DNA of 64,000 nt, taken from the NCBI GenBank assembly GCA_933207985.1, contig OW240917.1, forward strand, positions 112,456,427-112,520,426, read 5' to 3'. The stretch is from Pelobates cultripes (taxonomy: Eukaryota; Chordata; Amphibia; Anura; Pelobatidae). Positions 19,491 through 31,794 of the stretch are shown here, piece after piece; positions within the stretch are counted from its first letter, which is position 1, and every line of letters begins with the position of its first letter. The notes beneath the pieces are model-generated. The model worked only from the letters and a program-made list of their open reading frames with translations. It had not been told where the DNA came from and did no database searches. The translations under genes and the position numbers were made by a program.

Positions 19491-21854
19491 GTGGTCTTGG
19501 AGGAGGATATTATAACCTTATTTAATGAAAGGGCTAGTCTTTGCAGTGGAATCCACCCTCACAAACAGCCTTGTTACCAAAAGAAGGTAAGGACAATAAC
19601 ACTTATCAATACCGATGCCAAACATCTGACCAGTATATATGTAGTATATATGAACCCACTGTTGCGTACCTTGATGCATTCACATCAGGTGGACCTTCAT
19701 TTGAGATAGGAAACTCTTTGAGAATACATGGAGGGCAGCTGATTTGGTCTGGTGGACAGTGGGTTAGAGAGTGCCTGTTTTGAACAGCAGGGCATGACAA
19801 GCAGCTGCACAAAGCACCACTTTTAAAAATAATGTGATGAGGAAATGGGTCAGAAGGGGGTGATATCCTAAAGAAACAATGTCACCTGCTCTAAGAATGC
19901 GATCTGGGGTGACATGATTTATAAAACAATGGGAGAGCNNNNNNNNNNNNNNNNNNNNNNNNNNNNNNNNNNNNNNNNNNNNNNNNNNNNNNNNNNNNNN
20001 NNNNNNNNNNNNNNNNNNNNNNNNNNNNNNNNNNNNNNGATCTGTGGGGGTAGCAGAGGGGAGAGATTTGGCATGACATCTGGGAGGCCACAAGCAAGAC
20101 CTCCGTATTTATGGGATTACAGGAAAAGGCAGTCAAAATAACAGACTTATGGTTTGTTTGGTGATGGGAATGCCTAAAGCTGAGACAGTTCTGAAAATGC
20201 AACTGAGACCTGCTGACCCAGGTATTCGTCAGACCAACATAGGATATCCGATAAATGGCTGTAGTTCATAACGCTATGAAATCATATGAAAAGATGTGGA
20301 GGAGCTGGAGGGGGTAGGGGAGTATGGGGGCAAGACTTATTTATCTCTACCAACAGGTGTAGGGTCTTGCGGTGGGTCCTTGTTCTTGCCCAATGTACCT
20401 AAACTAGGCAACTTGAATAATTAAGGGCAATATGGATATTACTTTTACTTCTAGAAGAAGGGTCATTTTGTTTTTTGTTGTTTTATCTCAATCTTGTTGG
20501 GTGCTTTTGCTATGCAAATGGTATTGGTATGGGGGAGGACATCCTTCTCAATTGCTTTTAATGGCACCCCACCAGGGATTAGATTGACAGACGATAGGGT
20601 GAGCAAACTGAGCAAACTATCCTTTATCACAGAGAACCAAAAGAAATCCACAACCAAGGTGATTTTTCAGTTACCCATCTGGCAAGACCTACTAAAAGGG
20701 GTAATGCTCATATATAAACATACCCAAATAAACTGAAGATGTCCACCCTAAAATCTAAGAGAGACACCACAAAATGGGAGGAATTGAATATATCTAATGC
20801 ATGTTAAAACAAAATAGAACTAGATACATTTGTATCATTATATTACTGTTGTTGTTACTTTAATTTACAGTTCTACTAATAATAAAGTATTGACACCACT
20901 AGTCTGTGACTGAACTTAATGGAGCAACATGTCTAACAATGACAATTCAGCCACTAAAGTTAAATACTAATATTATGCACCTTGTGGTATTTTGTAAATA
21001 CACATTTAATTTGCACATTTAATTGTTTAAGTTTTTCTAATAAAGCATATATTTTTTAACTTGCATTACTTGTAGGCAATTCCTACCTTTATTTAGTTTA
21101 ATTTGGTACCTTTTGTTGCTGTCTTAGAGGGTGTATGGCATGACCAATATAGAGGTTGAAGGAAGACTACTGCGTTGAATGGAGTACACCTGGTTCCTGC
21201 TTTCTTCTGAAAAGCTAAGCACCTAACATATTTTTCAACAGTATCGTGTTTTGTATCTTCTTTAATATTTTGTTTTAAAATAGTGAAAATCAAGTACTGT
21301 GTGCAATGATTAACCTCTTATGGACACAAGATGGACATTTTCCATCATGCTGGCCTTTTACTTTTGGGAATTAAACCAGGTTGTACTGTGTTAATGAATT
21401 GGTACCTGACAAAAAAAAAGAATTTAAAAAAATTAGTATATGTCCACACAATAGTGTAGTGTAAAATGCTGCAATTATGTTAAATCATCTAAGAGCCACT
21501 TACAACTGCTCACTAGATTTTACTGTTATAAAAACATTTTAAAAAAATAAATAAACATAATATCCAGAATATCAACCAACGCTTAAATTCACTGCATGTG
21601 ATTGCACCACTGGCAGTACTAGCTTTAGGTAAAAAAAAATGGTATAAAAATGTAAATTTCCTTTATAGCCCCCTTTACTATCCACATTAAATGTATAGGG
21701 CTCGCAATCAAAGTGTTTAATGTATAGTTGTTATTTATGGTAATTTTATGGTAGGTTTGCATGTTTCTGCTTAAGGAAATGTTAGTGGACATAACACATT
21801 TAGAAACATTACTAATGTGCTTTTTTAGGGAAAATACAAGAACTTCTGACAGCT
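19491..21854. other. Intergenic DNA with assembly gap, nothing recognised
   Basis: About 2.4 kb without a recognised gene, interrupted by 100 N at 19939-20038. Short open frames here show no domain. Confidence 0.5.
19939..20038. other. Assembly gap (100 N)
   Basis: Gap of conventional length, so its true size is unknown. Confidence 0.98.
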
Positions 21855-22515
21855 TCATTATTGTAAAAAGTAAGTACACCCTCCTTACATACAATGAATT
21901 TACATAATAACAATCATCTGTTCCTTATCCAATCTTAAAATTAGGTCAATATAACCTCAGAAAAAAAAAATGACATATTATACTGTGTAATTATTTAATG
22001 AAAACTAAAATCAAAATGGAGAAGCCATTTGCGAAAAACTAAGTACACCCTTACTGCTTCCATAGGAATTAAGAGGTTAAGTAGCAGACAGGTGGCACTA
22101 ATAATATGCTCATGATTAATTAATCATCAGCTAGTGTGACCACCTTTATAAAATCTAACATTTTAGGAGTTTGCTGGTCTATGGCATTCCGGCATTCACA
22201 ATGCTATAGTGAAAATCAGTGATGATCTTTGACGAGGCCAATTCCAAACAATGTAAAGCCCATCATTCTCCAGTGAGAAAGATGATTCAAAAGTGGAAAA
22301 CATTCAACATAGTTGCCAATCTTCCCAAGAGTGGACGTCCCAGCAAATTCACCCCAAGGTTAGAACGTGCAATGCTCAGATAAATTGTAATAAACCCAAG
22401 AGTAAAAGCTCAGACTCTACAGACCTCAGTTAGAATGTTAAATGTTAACGTTCGTGAAAGTACAATTAGACAAAGACTGTCACCAAGAAATGAACAAAGA
22501 CATTGGAACTGAAGA
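21855..22515 (+). pseudogene. Tc1-like transposon fragment (5' part)
   Basis: AAGTAAGTACACCCTCC (near 21868) and AACTAAGTACACCCTTACTG (near 22040) look like outer and inner repeats of a Tc1 terminal region. They are followed on the plus strand by the start of a transposase: SPVRKMIQKWKTF, NLPKSGRPSKFTPR and STIRQRL, with in-frame stops. The catalytic domain and the right end are absent. It is a different family from the copies at 18186 and 44337. Confidence 0.65.
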
Positions 22516-24229
22516 CCTAAGTGCTTGCTATTTTTTGATGACCAGATGTCATCCTGCATAGAATCTTGCAGGAATTACTTTTATTTTTTATCTAAATTTT
22601 TCTTTTTGGGAATGGCAATTTTTTAAAGGAATATTTTCGCAATGTACCTACAAAGGTTTTTAAATTGTTTCCTGTTTGGTCAATCTAAGATTTTTAAGAA
22701 CCTCAAACAACAAAATGCAAGCATCTATTAATAAAGGTCTTAATGTAAAAAAAAAGAAAAAGATTGAACAAGTATGGTTGGTTTGGAAGGGTTGCCAGGT
22801 GAAAGCATTTTCTCTCTCCTCAAATTTATAAATATGTGTAAAGCCTAAAATCCCTTTCTCTTGCTGTAAGGGGCAATCCAAATCTCCTAATTGCTAATTC
22901 CAGGGCCAAGCTGGGAATGACATTGGAAGCAAATTTATGATGGTTCCATTGCAGATCTCAAACGAGTTTTAGTCCATATGTTCAGTTGAACATGAAACAT
23001 GCAGTTCACAAATACTGGTCCAACCCACATGGGCAGTCCTAATGTGAAATGTCAATAAGAAAAAGATGCAGCAGGCCCACATAATATAGTAGATAAGACA
23101 TCCATATAGGCAAAGTAAACAATAGGTCAATTTAGACAGTAACACCCTAGAAGTAATGGGGTGTAGAAAAGAACTTAGAAAGGACACAAATGTAACAATT
23201 TTCAATGTAGCAATTTCTAAGATAACCATTTATTTGCAAAATGCTTCCATTAAAAAAAAATTATAATAGCTGTTAACTAACAATAAAATAGCAATAACTT
23301 GTATTTTGTGTCTTCACAAGCTCCTGGAAATATTTTCTTTATCTTTTTTTTTTTTTTTTATAAAATAGTTGTAAGTCATAGCAATAAACGTTGTTCCTTT
23401 AAATTGCATTTTATATGTAAAAGTGTTTTTAAGATTTTCTATTACTGGATACTGTTGACCAGTTTTTCAACTCCCTGAACTCATAAAAACTATGTTCTCC
23501 TTTACAAAATGAAAGTCACATTATACTGTATAATGTAACTACACCGCATAGCCTTGGTATTAAGGCCAGTATACACAATGTCTGACTTGTAAATCACATA
23601 ATATTACCTTATTCAGTAATAAAATTTACATTGTGTTATTAAAAATTTATAATGTGTTATGAAAATAGTTGAGGGTTTGTTTCTGATTTACAGAATGCAG
23701 GCATAATAATGCACTCACAGCCGATAAACTGCTGTTTTATTTTCAGTAAACAAGTGCTGACATTTAATAAGAGGTCTAATGACCTTCATGTAACTTCTGC
23801 CATAAATAAAAAGCAAATTCAAGTTGACCAACTATTTTGCCTGTATCACATATATTTGCTTTTCTAAAGATCCGCACTATACATTGCACAAAATAAATAG
23901 TGCGCATATGGAAGTGCTGTTATTTTTGCAAGATCCTATTTATTATATAAGTAAATGGCATTTCAATTAGCAGAGTGGATACATCACCAGCAGGATTATT
24001 TACTAGAATTCGAATTGCTGGGAATTCAGCAGGTAGTTGCCATTGTCACATTACATTTGTTGTACTGTATAACTAACCCAACTCAGTTATGACTATCTTT
24101 TCCGGTCTTAAATTTGAAATTCAAGAAAAATTCTTGACAATTCACTTTTTAGTTCATTTGCAAATTCATTTGCAAAATTATATCATAGGTCTAGTATTGA
24201 TGTGGTCCAGAATGGAGCAAAGGCTAGGC
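22516..24229. other. Intergenic DNA, nothing recognised
   Basis: About 1.7 kb of AT-rich sequence with simple A/T runs. No gene, repeat family or RNA was recognised. Confidence 0.5.
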
Positions 24230-24720
24230 AGTTTGTGGTAGGGATTATATTATTAAAAGGCTAATCTGCCACTCTGATTGCATCAACAGGACAGTTTGCT
24301 GTCTCCCAGATGCTTGGGCCTGGCATGTTACTGATTAAGTGGATGGATAATTGGAAGGTGCTTGGGATGACCCGGCTGTCATGGTCCATATTGGTATTAA
24401 TAACAAAGTTAAAGGAAGAGGGAGGGCCCTAAAGAACAAGTTCAAGGAATTAGGAAGCAAACCTAAGAAGAGGACTTGAAAGGTAGCATTTCATGAAATA
24501 TTAACTGTGCTACATGCTACAGTGGAAAAGCAGCTGGAGTTTAGGGAGGTCAAGGCTGAAGTCTTGGTGTAGGAAGGGGTTTTGGGTTTCTTGTGAACTT
24601 GACCGATGTTGTGCTTGGGTACACTTTTTATAGCTGTGATGGATTGCACCTGAATGGAAGAGGGTATTTTGTGTTAGGGGAGAGGATGGCTAGAAGATTG
24701 GAGGAGGCTTTAAAGTAGAA
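24230..24720 (+). pseudogene. CR1-type LINE ORF1 esterase-domain relic
   Basis: The plus strand, with several frame changes, reads a decayed SGNH/GDSL-esterase-like ORF1: a QTVCCLPDAWAWHV-like block, VMVHIGINNKV (family form VHIGTND), KNKFKELGSK, and a final SCDGLHLNEEG-like block holding the catalytic Asp-x-x-His pair. Some CR1 LINEs carry such an esterase in ORF1. The conserved GTND has become GINN. Frames are broken; it is a fossil. Confidence 0.6.
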
Positions 24721-24892
24721 GTAGGTGCGTGGCCAGATATACATGTTAGGTGCATGTAGGCTCAAATTTCTAAGGTGCCCCATGCTCCCCAAACCCAAAA
24801 TTAGTAAATAGGATTAATTTAATAACTGAACATTGGATGACTAAAGACATCCTAAAAAAAATTCATATCTAACAACTGCATATATATGTGTG

Positions 24893-24937
<45 letters not shown>

Positions 24938-25859
24938 TGCTTGTAATGTATTGTGTTTGAGTCGGAATATAGTAAGTGTATACAGTTTTGTAAATTCATG
25001 CAGTGCTAAAGATAATGTTTGAAGTGGGTAGGATAAAGGTAGTTTAAGGATTGAATGCAATGAATTAATGTATTTGCTATTACTCATTCGGTTTGGCCGA
25101 ATGAGGGCCGGATGTAACTGCTATTGGTCATTCAATACAGCCGAATAAGGGCTGAATGGGCTTAAATACTGTGTGGTAAAACAAGAACTGAATGAGAAAG
25201 GACATACAGATACATTGCATGCCAAAAGATGAATGCAGGCGGAATCTCGGAATGAAATTACGGGCCAAATCAAATGGCAATAGCAGATGCTGAGCGCATG
25301 TGTCTTTGAATTGTGGCCAAAACTAGGCCAGACTTGTAAAGCAGTAACTGCTAGTAGTGTGTCAGAGGGCACAGACCACCAGACAAGCTTGGTGAGCACG
25401 GTGTTCCTTGGGGCCAGAACTGAAAGTTGCATGGCAAGGACGTGATCAATGAATTAAGCGACAATGGCCCAATAGAGGAGGCTGTCTGTGTTTAAATAGC
25501 CAGGTAACCCATCCTACAACGGCAGTCTACCAGTCACCTTATATACCTACATTTATGACAGTACAAAATGATTAATTTTATACAGGCTAATTTCATTAGA
25601 ATAAGGGCATCTTTACAACAAAATCACAGAAGATAAATGGGAGGTCTTTAAACAAATTCTACAAAAGTGCATTTCTCAATACATATGTAATTTGGAAAAA
25701 AATTAAAAAGTAAATTAAATCAATAAGGTTTCATACAAGGGTCAGACAAATAATAAAAGATAATAAAATTGCATGCAATAGATTTAAATCAGAGGTGACA
25801 ATTGCATCCTATAACAAATATAAGCATGCCAATTGGGTTTGAAAAAGGTGATTATAGGG
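24721..25859. other. Intergenic DNA with TA microsatellite
   Basis: A (TA)n run lies at about 24898-24934. A short palindrome TCATTCGG-TTTGG-CCGAATGA lies near 25084-25104. No gene was recognised. Confidence 0.5.
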
Positions 25860-26730
25860 CTAAACTTGAAAATGAAAAGCTCATAACCAAAGAGAGCAAG
25901 ACCAACTCCAAAATGTTTTTTTGAAGTACATTAGTTCTAAAAAGGTTAATACTGAAAAAGTTGGGCCATTGGAATCTGAGATGTGTGAGTTAATCAAGGG
26001 AAAAAAAAAATAAATATTTTTTTTCTTCCATATATAGGGAAATATAATCTATGGTTGTAGATTTGCAAATCTCTGTTACAAAAGCCTTAGAGCAAACAAG
26101 TAATTAGTTAATACAAGAGAAAGTGCTACATAAATAAACAAAGTTAATTTAAACAAAGTCCCAGATACAGATGGTATTCACCCACACATACTTCGAGAGC
26201 TTAGTATAGATATGTTTATACCATTGTTTTTAATCTTTCAGGAATCTTTTCTTTCATGAATTATACCAGAGGATTGAAGAAAACCAAATGTGGTGCCTAT
26301 ATTTAAAAAGGTTTCAAACATTCAACCCAGAAACTACAAACCTGTGAGTTAGGAAATTATTTTAAAAGCTTTTAAGGAATAACATGTAAGAGTTCACAAA
26401 TCAGGAATAACAGGAATCAACATGGTTTTATGAAAGACAAGTCATGTCTAACTTAATTGCATTCTATGAAGAAATTTGTAGAAATATAGATCAGGGTGAT
26501 CCAGTAGATATGATCTACTTGGATTTTGTCAAGGCATTTGATACAGTTCAATATAAAAGGTTACTATTAAAGTTGAAATCACTTGGTTGAGATTTTAAAT
26601 TGTGTTTTTGGATAATACACAGGCTTAAAGATAAGTGCAGAGAGTAGTTGTAAATGAAAAAATATTAAATTGGGAAAAAGTGAAGTGCCTTGGGCTTCTG
26701 TCCTGGATCAATAGAAACATAGAATGTGAT
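25860..26730 (+). pseudogene. CR1-type LINE reverse transcriptase relic
   Basis: The plus strand shows RT blocks in broken frames: KVPDTDGIHPHILREL, PNVVPIFKKVSNIQPRNYKPV, HGFMKDKSCLTNLIAFYEE and DPVDMIYLDFVKAFDTVQYKRLL (motif A), then CPGS from the end of block B (family form PQGSVLGP). The YADD motif is absent. It may belong to the same old CR1 insertion as 24230-24720. Just after it, at about 26705-26770, is a TAGAATGTGATGGCAGATAA-type dispersed repeat common in frogs. Confidence 0.7.
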
Positions 26731-28246
26731 GGCAGATAAAAACAATTTGGCCCATCTAGTCTGCCCAATAATCTGATACACTTCTGTTTAAACTGTTTAT
26801 ACATGATTTAGCTTGAAGTGGGCATTGAAAGTCATGTCTTGATTTGTGTTTGCAGGTAAAACAAAACTAGGTACGAAAATACAATCTAAACAAGATATAA
26901 CTTCTCTAAAGAGAAGCAGCAAGTGGCAGGTGAGATTCAATACAGATAAATGCAAAGCTATTTACATTTAATGTTTTATTTAATTTAATCCGATTTAATG
27001 TATAATTGTTGGTGGGTTACTTATTCCAAAAGGCTTGACTTTGTATTTATCTGTGTTATCTGAATCTCATCTGTCACTTGACTGCCCTGCCCCCAATTTA
27101 TCCAAACCCCTTTGTGGAGAAGAATCACTTTTTCTTTAATTATTGTTGTATGTTTTGGGGCTGATGGGAGGGTGCTACGGTCAGTGCTGCCACCAAGGAG
27201 TAGTGGGAGCTTGAGCGCACTTAGTTTTGTAGGTTTGTACTAGACTACTATGCAACTATGGGTCATGTTTGCTTTTTGAGAATAATAGTGCAAAATGCTT
27301 GTCAATTTAACTTTGAGTTGTACAATACTGGAAAAATCAACAATGGGCTGAACTGATAGTATTTAAAACTTTTTATTTAGAAAATCATTTAAATAAATAA
27401 CTCATGCAACGAGTAAGTCCATAGCCTCTCACATTTTGTCTCTAGATCAGGACGCGTACCTTGATACTCTATAATCCATTTATAGACATGCCGCTGTAGA
27501 AATCAGTCATACTAGGAACTCTTTTTGTAAAAATCCATGATATTTGCTGATATTAACTGCAATGTAATGTGTCTCCTAAATGTAAGTGAATATGTTTTCC
27601 TAATATAATTTCACAATCTAAGGAAAGAAAAAAAAAACTGCTGAGTTTTTTTAAAACACCAGCAAGCAATCACACACAACTACATTAACCCTTTAGGTAT
27701 TATGCTGCTCTCCTGTGGTATTAAAAGGCACATTAAAACTAATACAGGAAAGTAATAAGAAAGACAAGGAGCAACCTGATCATCTCTTGCTTTTAATATA
27801 AATAAAATAAATGAAGATAAAAACATTGCATCCATGGAGACCACAATAATATCAGAAGAGGTCAAGGGAGCAGCCTCTCCTCTTTTTTTTGTAAGGTGGT
27901 ATTAAATACTACATGCTTCCTATTCCTTTTCCTCATCCCATGGGCTGTAGTTTGGAGGGTTATAATACAAGGGTTATTCAAGGGAAAGTGCTGGCTTGTC
28001 CCTTGGCTCGCCAACAAGCCTTTAACAAACTGAATACTCAACCTGAAAGATGCTTGCCAGAAGGGAAAATATTATTTAATATCTAGCCAGATCAAGAAAC
28101 TAGAAAGGTAATGAACATACCGAATAGGGAATTTCCAAAGTGCGATTTGAGATATGCAGATGATGAACAAAAGTAATTTTTCTATTTGCATTTTGTAAAA
28201 TTATATTTTTGCATATTAAAAATTCAGACTTTACATACCATATAAT
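26731..28246. other. Intergenic DNA, nothing recognised
   Basis: About 1.5 kb AT-rich, without a recognised gene. It ends in the 8-bp target copy CATATAAT at 28239-28246. Confidence 0.5.
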
Positions 28247-28674
28247 TAGAGATGAGCATATGTTCGGGTCCAGCTGGTTCGGCCGAACTTTGAAAAAAAG
28301 TCCGGATTCGTGATCGAACTTGACCCCGAACTTGACCCTGAACACCATTGAAGTCAATGGGGACCCGACTTTTGGCCAAAAAAATGCCTCTAAAATAGTC
28401 CTGGAAAGGGCTAGAGGGCTGCAAAAGGAAGTAAAATGAGGGTAAGACTAGGATAAGTGCCCTGCAAACAAATGTGGATAGGTAAATCACTTAAAATAAC
28501 ATAAAAATTAAAAATACAGCTGAGCTATAAAATACCACTAGATGGAATCTTTGATTTTAGCTTTGGAAGAACATAAATCAAAATCTAAAGCATGGCTGTC
28601 AGGAGGATCAACAAAATTATCCATTTGAGAGAGGGTTGGAGTGCAAGGTATTCTCTTTCATTGTTCAAACTGAG

Positions 28675-29430
28675 CTCAACTCCTGATGCATGGAGAAAAG
28701 GCCTTCACAAGCCTCTGCTATTGTGTACATAGTTTATACTAAGTGACCCATAGGTTGAGGAGGCGGTGACCGTGGCGGTGTAGGTGGAAGCAGCAGTGGA
28801 GGGGGAGGAGGTAGCCAACACTGTTTATATATATATATTTTTTATTTTAATTGGGGTAGCCCCCAAAATATTGGGACATACAAAAAAAGAAACATTTGCG
28901 GCCTGTGGTGCATTTTTTGTAGTCCTGATGCATGGAGAAATGCTCAACTCCTGATGCATGGAGAAAAGGCCTTCACAAGCCTCTGCTATTGTGTACATAG
29001 TTTATACTAAGTGACCCAAAGGTTGAAGAGGCGGTGACCGTGGCTGTGTAGGAGGAAGAGGCGGTGGAGGAGGAGGAGGTATCCAACACTGTTTTTTATA
29101 AATATATATTTTTTATTTTAATTGGGGTAGCCCCCAAAATATTGGGATATATAAAAAAAGAAACATTTGCGGCCTGCGGTGCATTTCTTGCAGTCCTGAG
29201 GCATGGAGAAATGCTTAACTCCTGATGCATGGAGAAAAGGCCTTCACAAGCCTCTGCTATTGTGTACATAGTTTATACTAAGTGACCCATAGGTTGAGGA
29301 GGTGGTGACCATGCAAGTGTAGGTGGAAGCAGCGGTGGAGGTGGAGGAGCTAGCCAACACTGTTTATATATATCTATTTTTTATTTTAATTGGGGTAGCC
29401 CCAAAATATTGGGACATATAAAAAAATAAA
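28675..29430. repeat. Tandem repeat, three units of about 270 bp, in hAT
   Basis: Units start at 28675, 28943 and 29214 (third partial). Each carries CTCCTGATGCATGGAGAAA, a GGCGGTGACCGTGG-type G-rich stretch, a TA run and CCCCAAAATATTGGGA, a small palindrome. The units differ at scattered positions, so the array is not very recent. Confidence 0.85.
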
Positions 29431-29436
29431 GCAGGT

Positions 29437-29620
29437 CCGCAGAGTGACTGACCCGTGCATGCTTCATCTGAAACACCACTATCGCCTGCTGCTGCGCGCA
29501 CAGTCTCATGAGGCGGTGAGCGGGAAGGCCGAAGTTACGCTGCAGCGCAGACAGACGAGCAGCAGCAGGGTGAGAACGCCAAAAGAGTGCACAGAGGGCC
29601 CGCACTTTCTGCAGCAGCTC
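29437..29620 (-). pseudogene. hAT transposase segment, duplicate 1
   Basis: Minus-strand frame with SHPAAARLSALQRNFGLPAH and QQQAIVVFQMKHARVS. It is a diverged copy, with a deletion of about 60 bp that removes the PTRWNST motif, of the segment at 30033-30240. Both copies point the same way, on either side of the SCAN-like and 18S rRNA sequence. Confidence 0.7.
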
Positions 29621-29754
29621 TGATATATCTGGGTATACACCATGGCATCACAAGGGCCACCCAGAACTGGCTCAGCTCCCATCAAGCCAAGTTCCTGGAG
29701 GAGATCACCCAGCTCGTCATGCTAGAGCACGTTTTCAATGTGCTCCCCAACGAG
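29621..29754 (+). pseudogene. Possible SCAN/capsid-like domain fragment
   Basis: The plus strand reads WLSSHQAKFLEEITQLVMLE followed by HVFNVLPNE. The spacing of the leucines and the final LP resemble the SCAN domain, which is related to Gag capsids of some Gypsy-type elements. Only about 30 residues are convincing and no flanking domain is present, so this is a tentative call. Confidence 0.3.
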
Positions 29755-30032
29755 AAGGCGACGACACATTCGTATGTCAATCCATATCAACTTTCGATGC
29801 CATTGACTGCGCCTACCATGGTGACCACGGGTAACGGGGAATTCCGTACAGGGACCCTGACAAATGGCTACCACATGCAAGGAAGGCAGCAGACGCGCAA
29901 ATGACCAACTCCCGACGCGGGAAGGTAGTGACGACAAATAACAATACAGGACTCTTTAGACGACCTGTAATTGTAATGAGTCCACTTGAAATAATTTAAC
30001 TCTGATCAATTGGAGGGAAGTCTGGTGCAGAG
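29755..30032 (+). rRNA. 18S ribosomal RNA fragment (pseudogene)
   Basis: About 280 bp matches the 5' domain of eukaryotic 18S rRNA on the plus strand. Diagnostic stretches: GGCGACGAC, TATCAACTTTCGATG, CCTACCATGGTGACCACGGG, AAGGAAGGCAGCAG, AATAACAATACAGGACTCTT, AATGAGTCCACTT and ATTGGAGGG. Compared with the known gene there is a deletion of about 20 bases after GACGGGGAA and many substitutions. The match ends at GTCTGGTGC(C)AG, where hAT transposase sequence resumes. It is a non-functional piece, roughly human nt 330-610 from memory of the gene. Confidence 0.88.
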
Positions 30033-30502
30033 CCACTGACCCATGCGTTCTGCAGCTGAACCTCCACTATCGACTGCTGATGCTCAAACAGTCTCTCCAG
30101 CATGTGCAAGGTGGAGTTCCACCTTGTGGGCACGTCACATGTGAGGCAGTGAGTGGGAAGGCCAAAGTTACGCTGCAGGGCAGACAGGCGAGCAGCAGCA
30201 GGGTGAGAAAGCCGAAAGCGCGCACAGCCTCTACAGTGAATGTAACATCCTGTTCCAAGTTGCGGATCAGTCTGGTGATGGCTTCTGGTATCCAGTACTC
30301 TTTTTACTGAAGCTGCATCAGGGTCCTGGTATGTGGCCACACAGATGCTGGTGCTCATCACCAGGGAGCGTTCGGTTACCCTGCACCAGGCCCTGCTAAT
30401 CCATTCCACACTGTGACTCCTAACTTCTACATCAGGCATACTGGGTCCCGGTCGTCCGACCGCCACCCAGACAGTTTCTGGGTCCCGGTCACCAGACTGC
30501 AA
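30033..30502 (-). pseudogene. hAT transposase segment, duplicate 2
   Basis: The minus strand encodes VRSHSVEWISRAWCRVTERS-type sequence, SHPAAARLSALQRNFGLPTH and the hAT signature VPTRWNSTLHMLERLFEHQQ. The N-terminal BED zinc finger and the C-terminal dimerisation region are not seen nearby. In an intact hAT this protein cuts and inserts the element in the nucleus. Here it is a fragment. Confidence 0.78.
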
Positions 30503-31794
30503 AACTGCGAATGGCTTATTAAATCTGTTATGGTTCTTTTTATCGCTTCAACTGTTACTTGGATAACTGTGGGAATTCTAAAGATAATACATGCTGACAA
30601 GCGCTAGGGGACGGCCGCTTTGCTTTTGTACCCTGCTCCCTCTTATGCTGTGCTGGTGCCTCTGTGCAACCAGCGCCTCTTCCTCCAAACTGCACATGCA
30701 TGACCTTGATTCCATGTGGGGTCTAGGACCTCATCATCCTCCACATCATCTTCCACCCACTCCTCAACCCTGCCCTCCTTGCCAGTATGCACACTGCAGA
30801 AAGCCACAGCTGTTGGCACCTGTGTTTTTCCCAGCATGCAAAGTCTGCAAAGGACATATGGAAATTGTTTTAGAATTGTATCCAGGCAACAGTTTTCCCT
30901 ATAAACTGACCTCTCAGTTTGACTTGTGAGGGTATTGCCCTAGAATTACAATATTGTTTAAGTACCTCTTAGCTATTGATAACTGGTTTAAATATATCAG
31001 CTTGTTATCTGGTAGTTTTTAAAATATCAATATGTTTTCTATCACTTAGATCTGTGTAACAAGTGTTGTAGGTGTGAAACAATATTACAAGTGACTGATG
31101 TAGTAAATTCGAATCAAAGTTCCATTTTCAAAAAAAATTCTCGCTCATCTTCTGTGGGTTATTGCATTTTTAAGATGTAGACTTATTGTATCACACTAGC
31201 CATGCACAGGTAGATTGTCTGGCGCGTTGTTTTCGTGTTTGGTTTTTAACTTTGTAGTTGTGTCTTTACACAATATAGAAATGTATATTAATGCTTCTGT
31301 ATATGAAGCGATCACAATAACACTTATTTTTCACTTTTTTTTAAAAAGAAAATCAGGCTAACCAAAAATTGGTTATTAACAATATGACATCTGAAAAGCA
31401 CATGAAAGGATGCTGTATGATTTAAAAAAACAAACAAAAAAAACATACTACATGAAGGTCCTGTTCACTAGAGTGTGTAGTCATGAATGTAACCAGTACA
31501 CTTTGTTTTTACAGCCACTGGTTGGCCCATACATATTTTAAAACTTGTATAATTTTGTTATAGCATGACTTGTAGTCTTGTTTTTAACTTATCTATAATA
31601 CATATTTTTGTATGACAGAGTGTTTTTTCATTGATTATTGAATGTTAATGGTCTAAGATAATTAACATGTCAACAGGCAAACGTAACCCGAATGATTTGT
31701 CTCGGTCTTGCCTTCTATACTACCTGCACCATAGGCAACATTTATTTGTCTTTAGACTTTCTTGAGAAGCGGTAACTAGCCAGTGTTGCACACA
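30503..31794. other. hAT interior without genes
   Basis: About 1.3 kb AT-rich DNA inside the hAT. Short open frames on both strands show no domain. Confidence 0.5.

Noticed and set aside
25084..25104. A terminator-like hairpin near 25090
   Set aside because: Only 8-bp arms, no associated gene; chance palindromes of this size are expected.
29755..30032. A functional 18S rRNA gene
   Set aside because: Only about 280 bp is present, with a deletion and many substitutions and no flanking rDNA.
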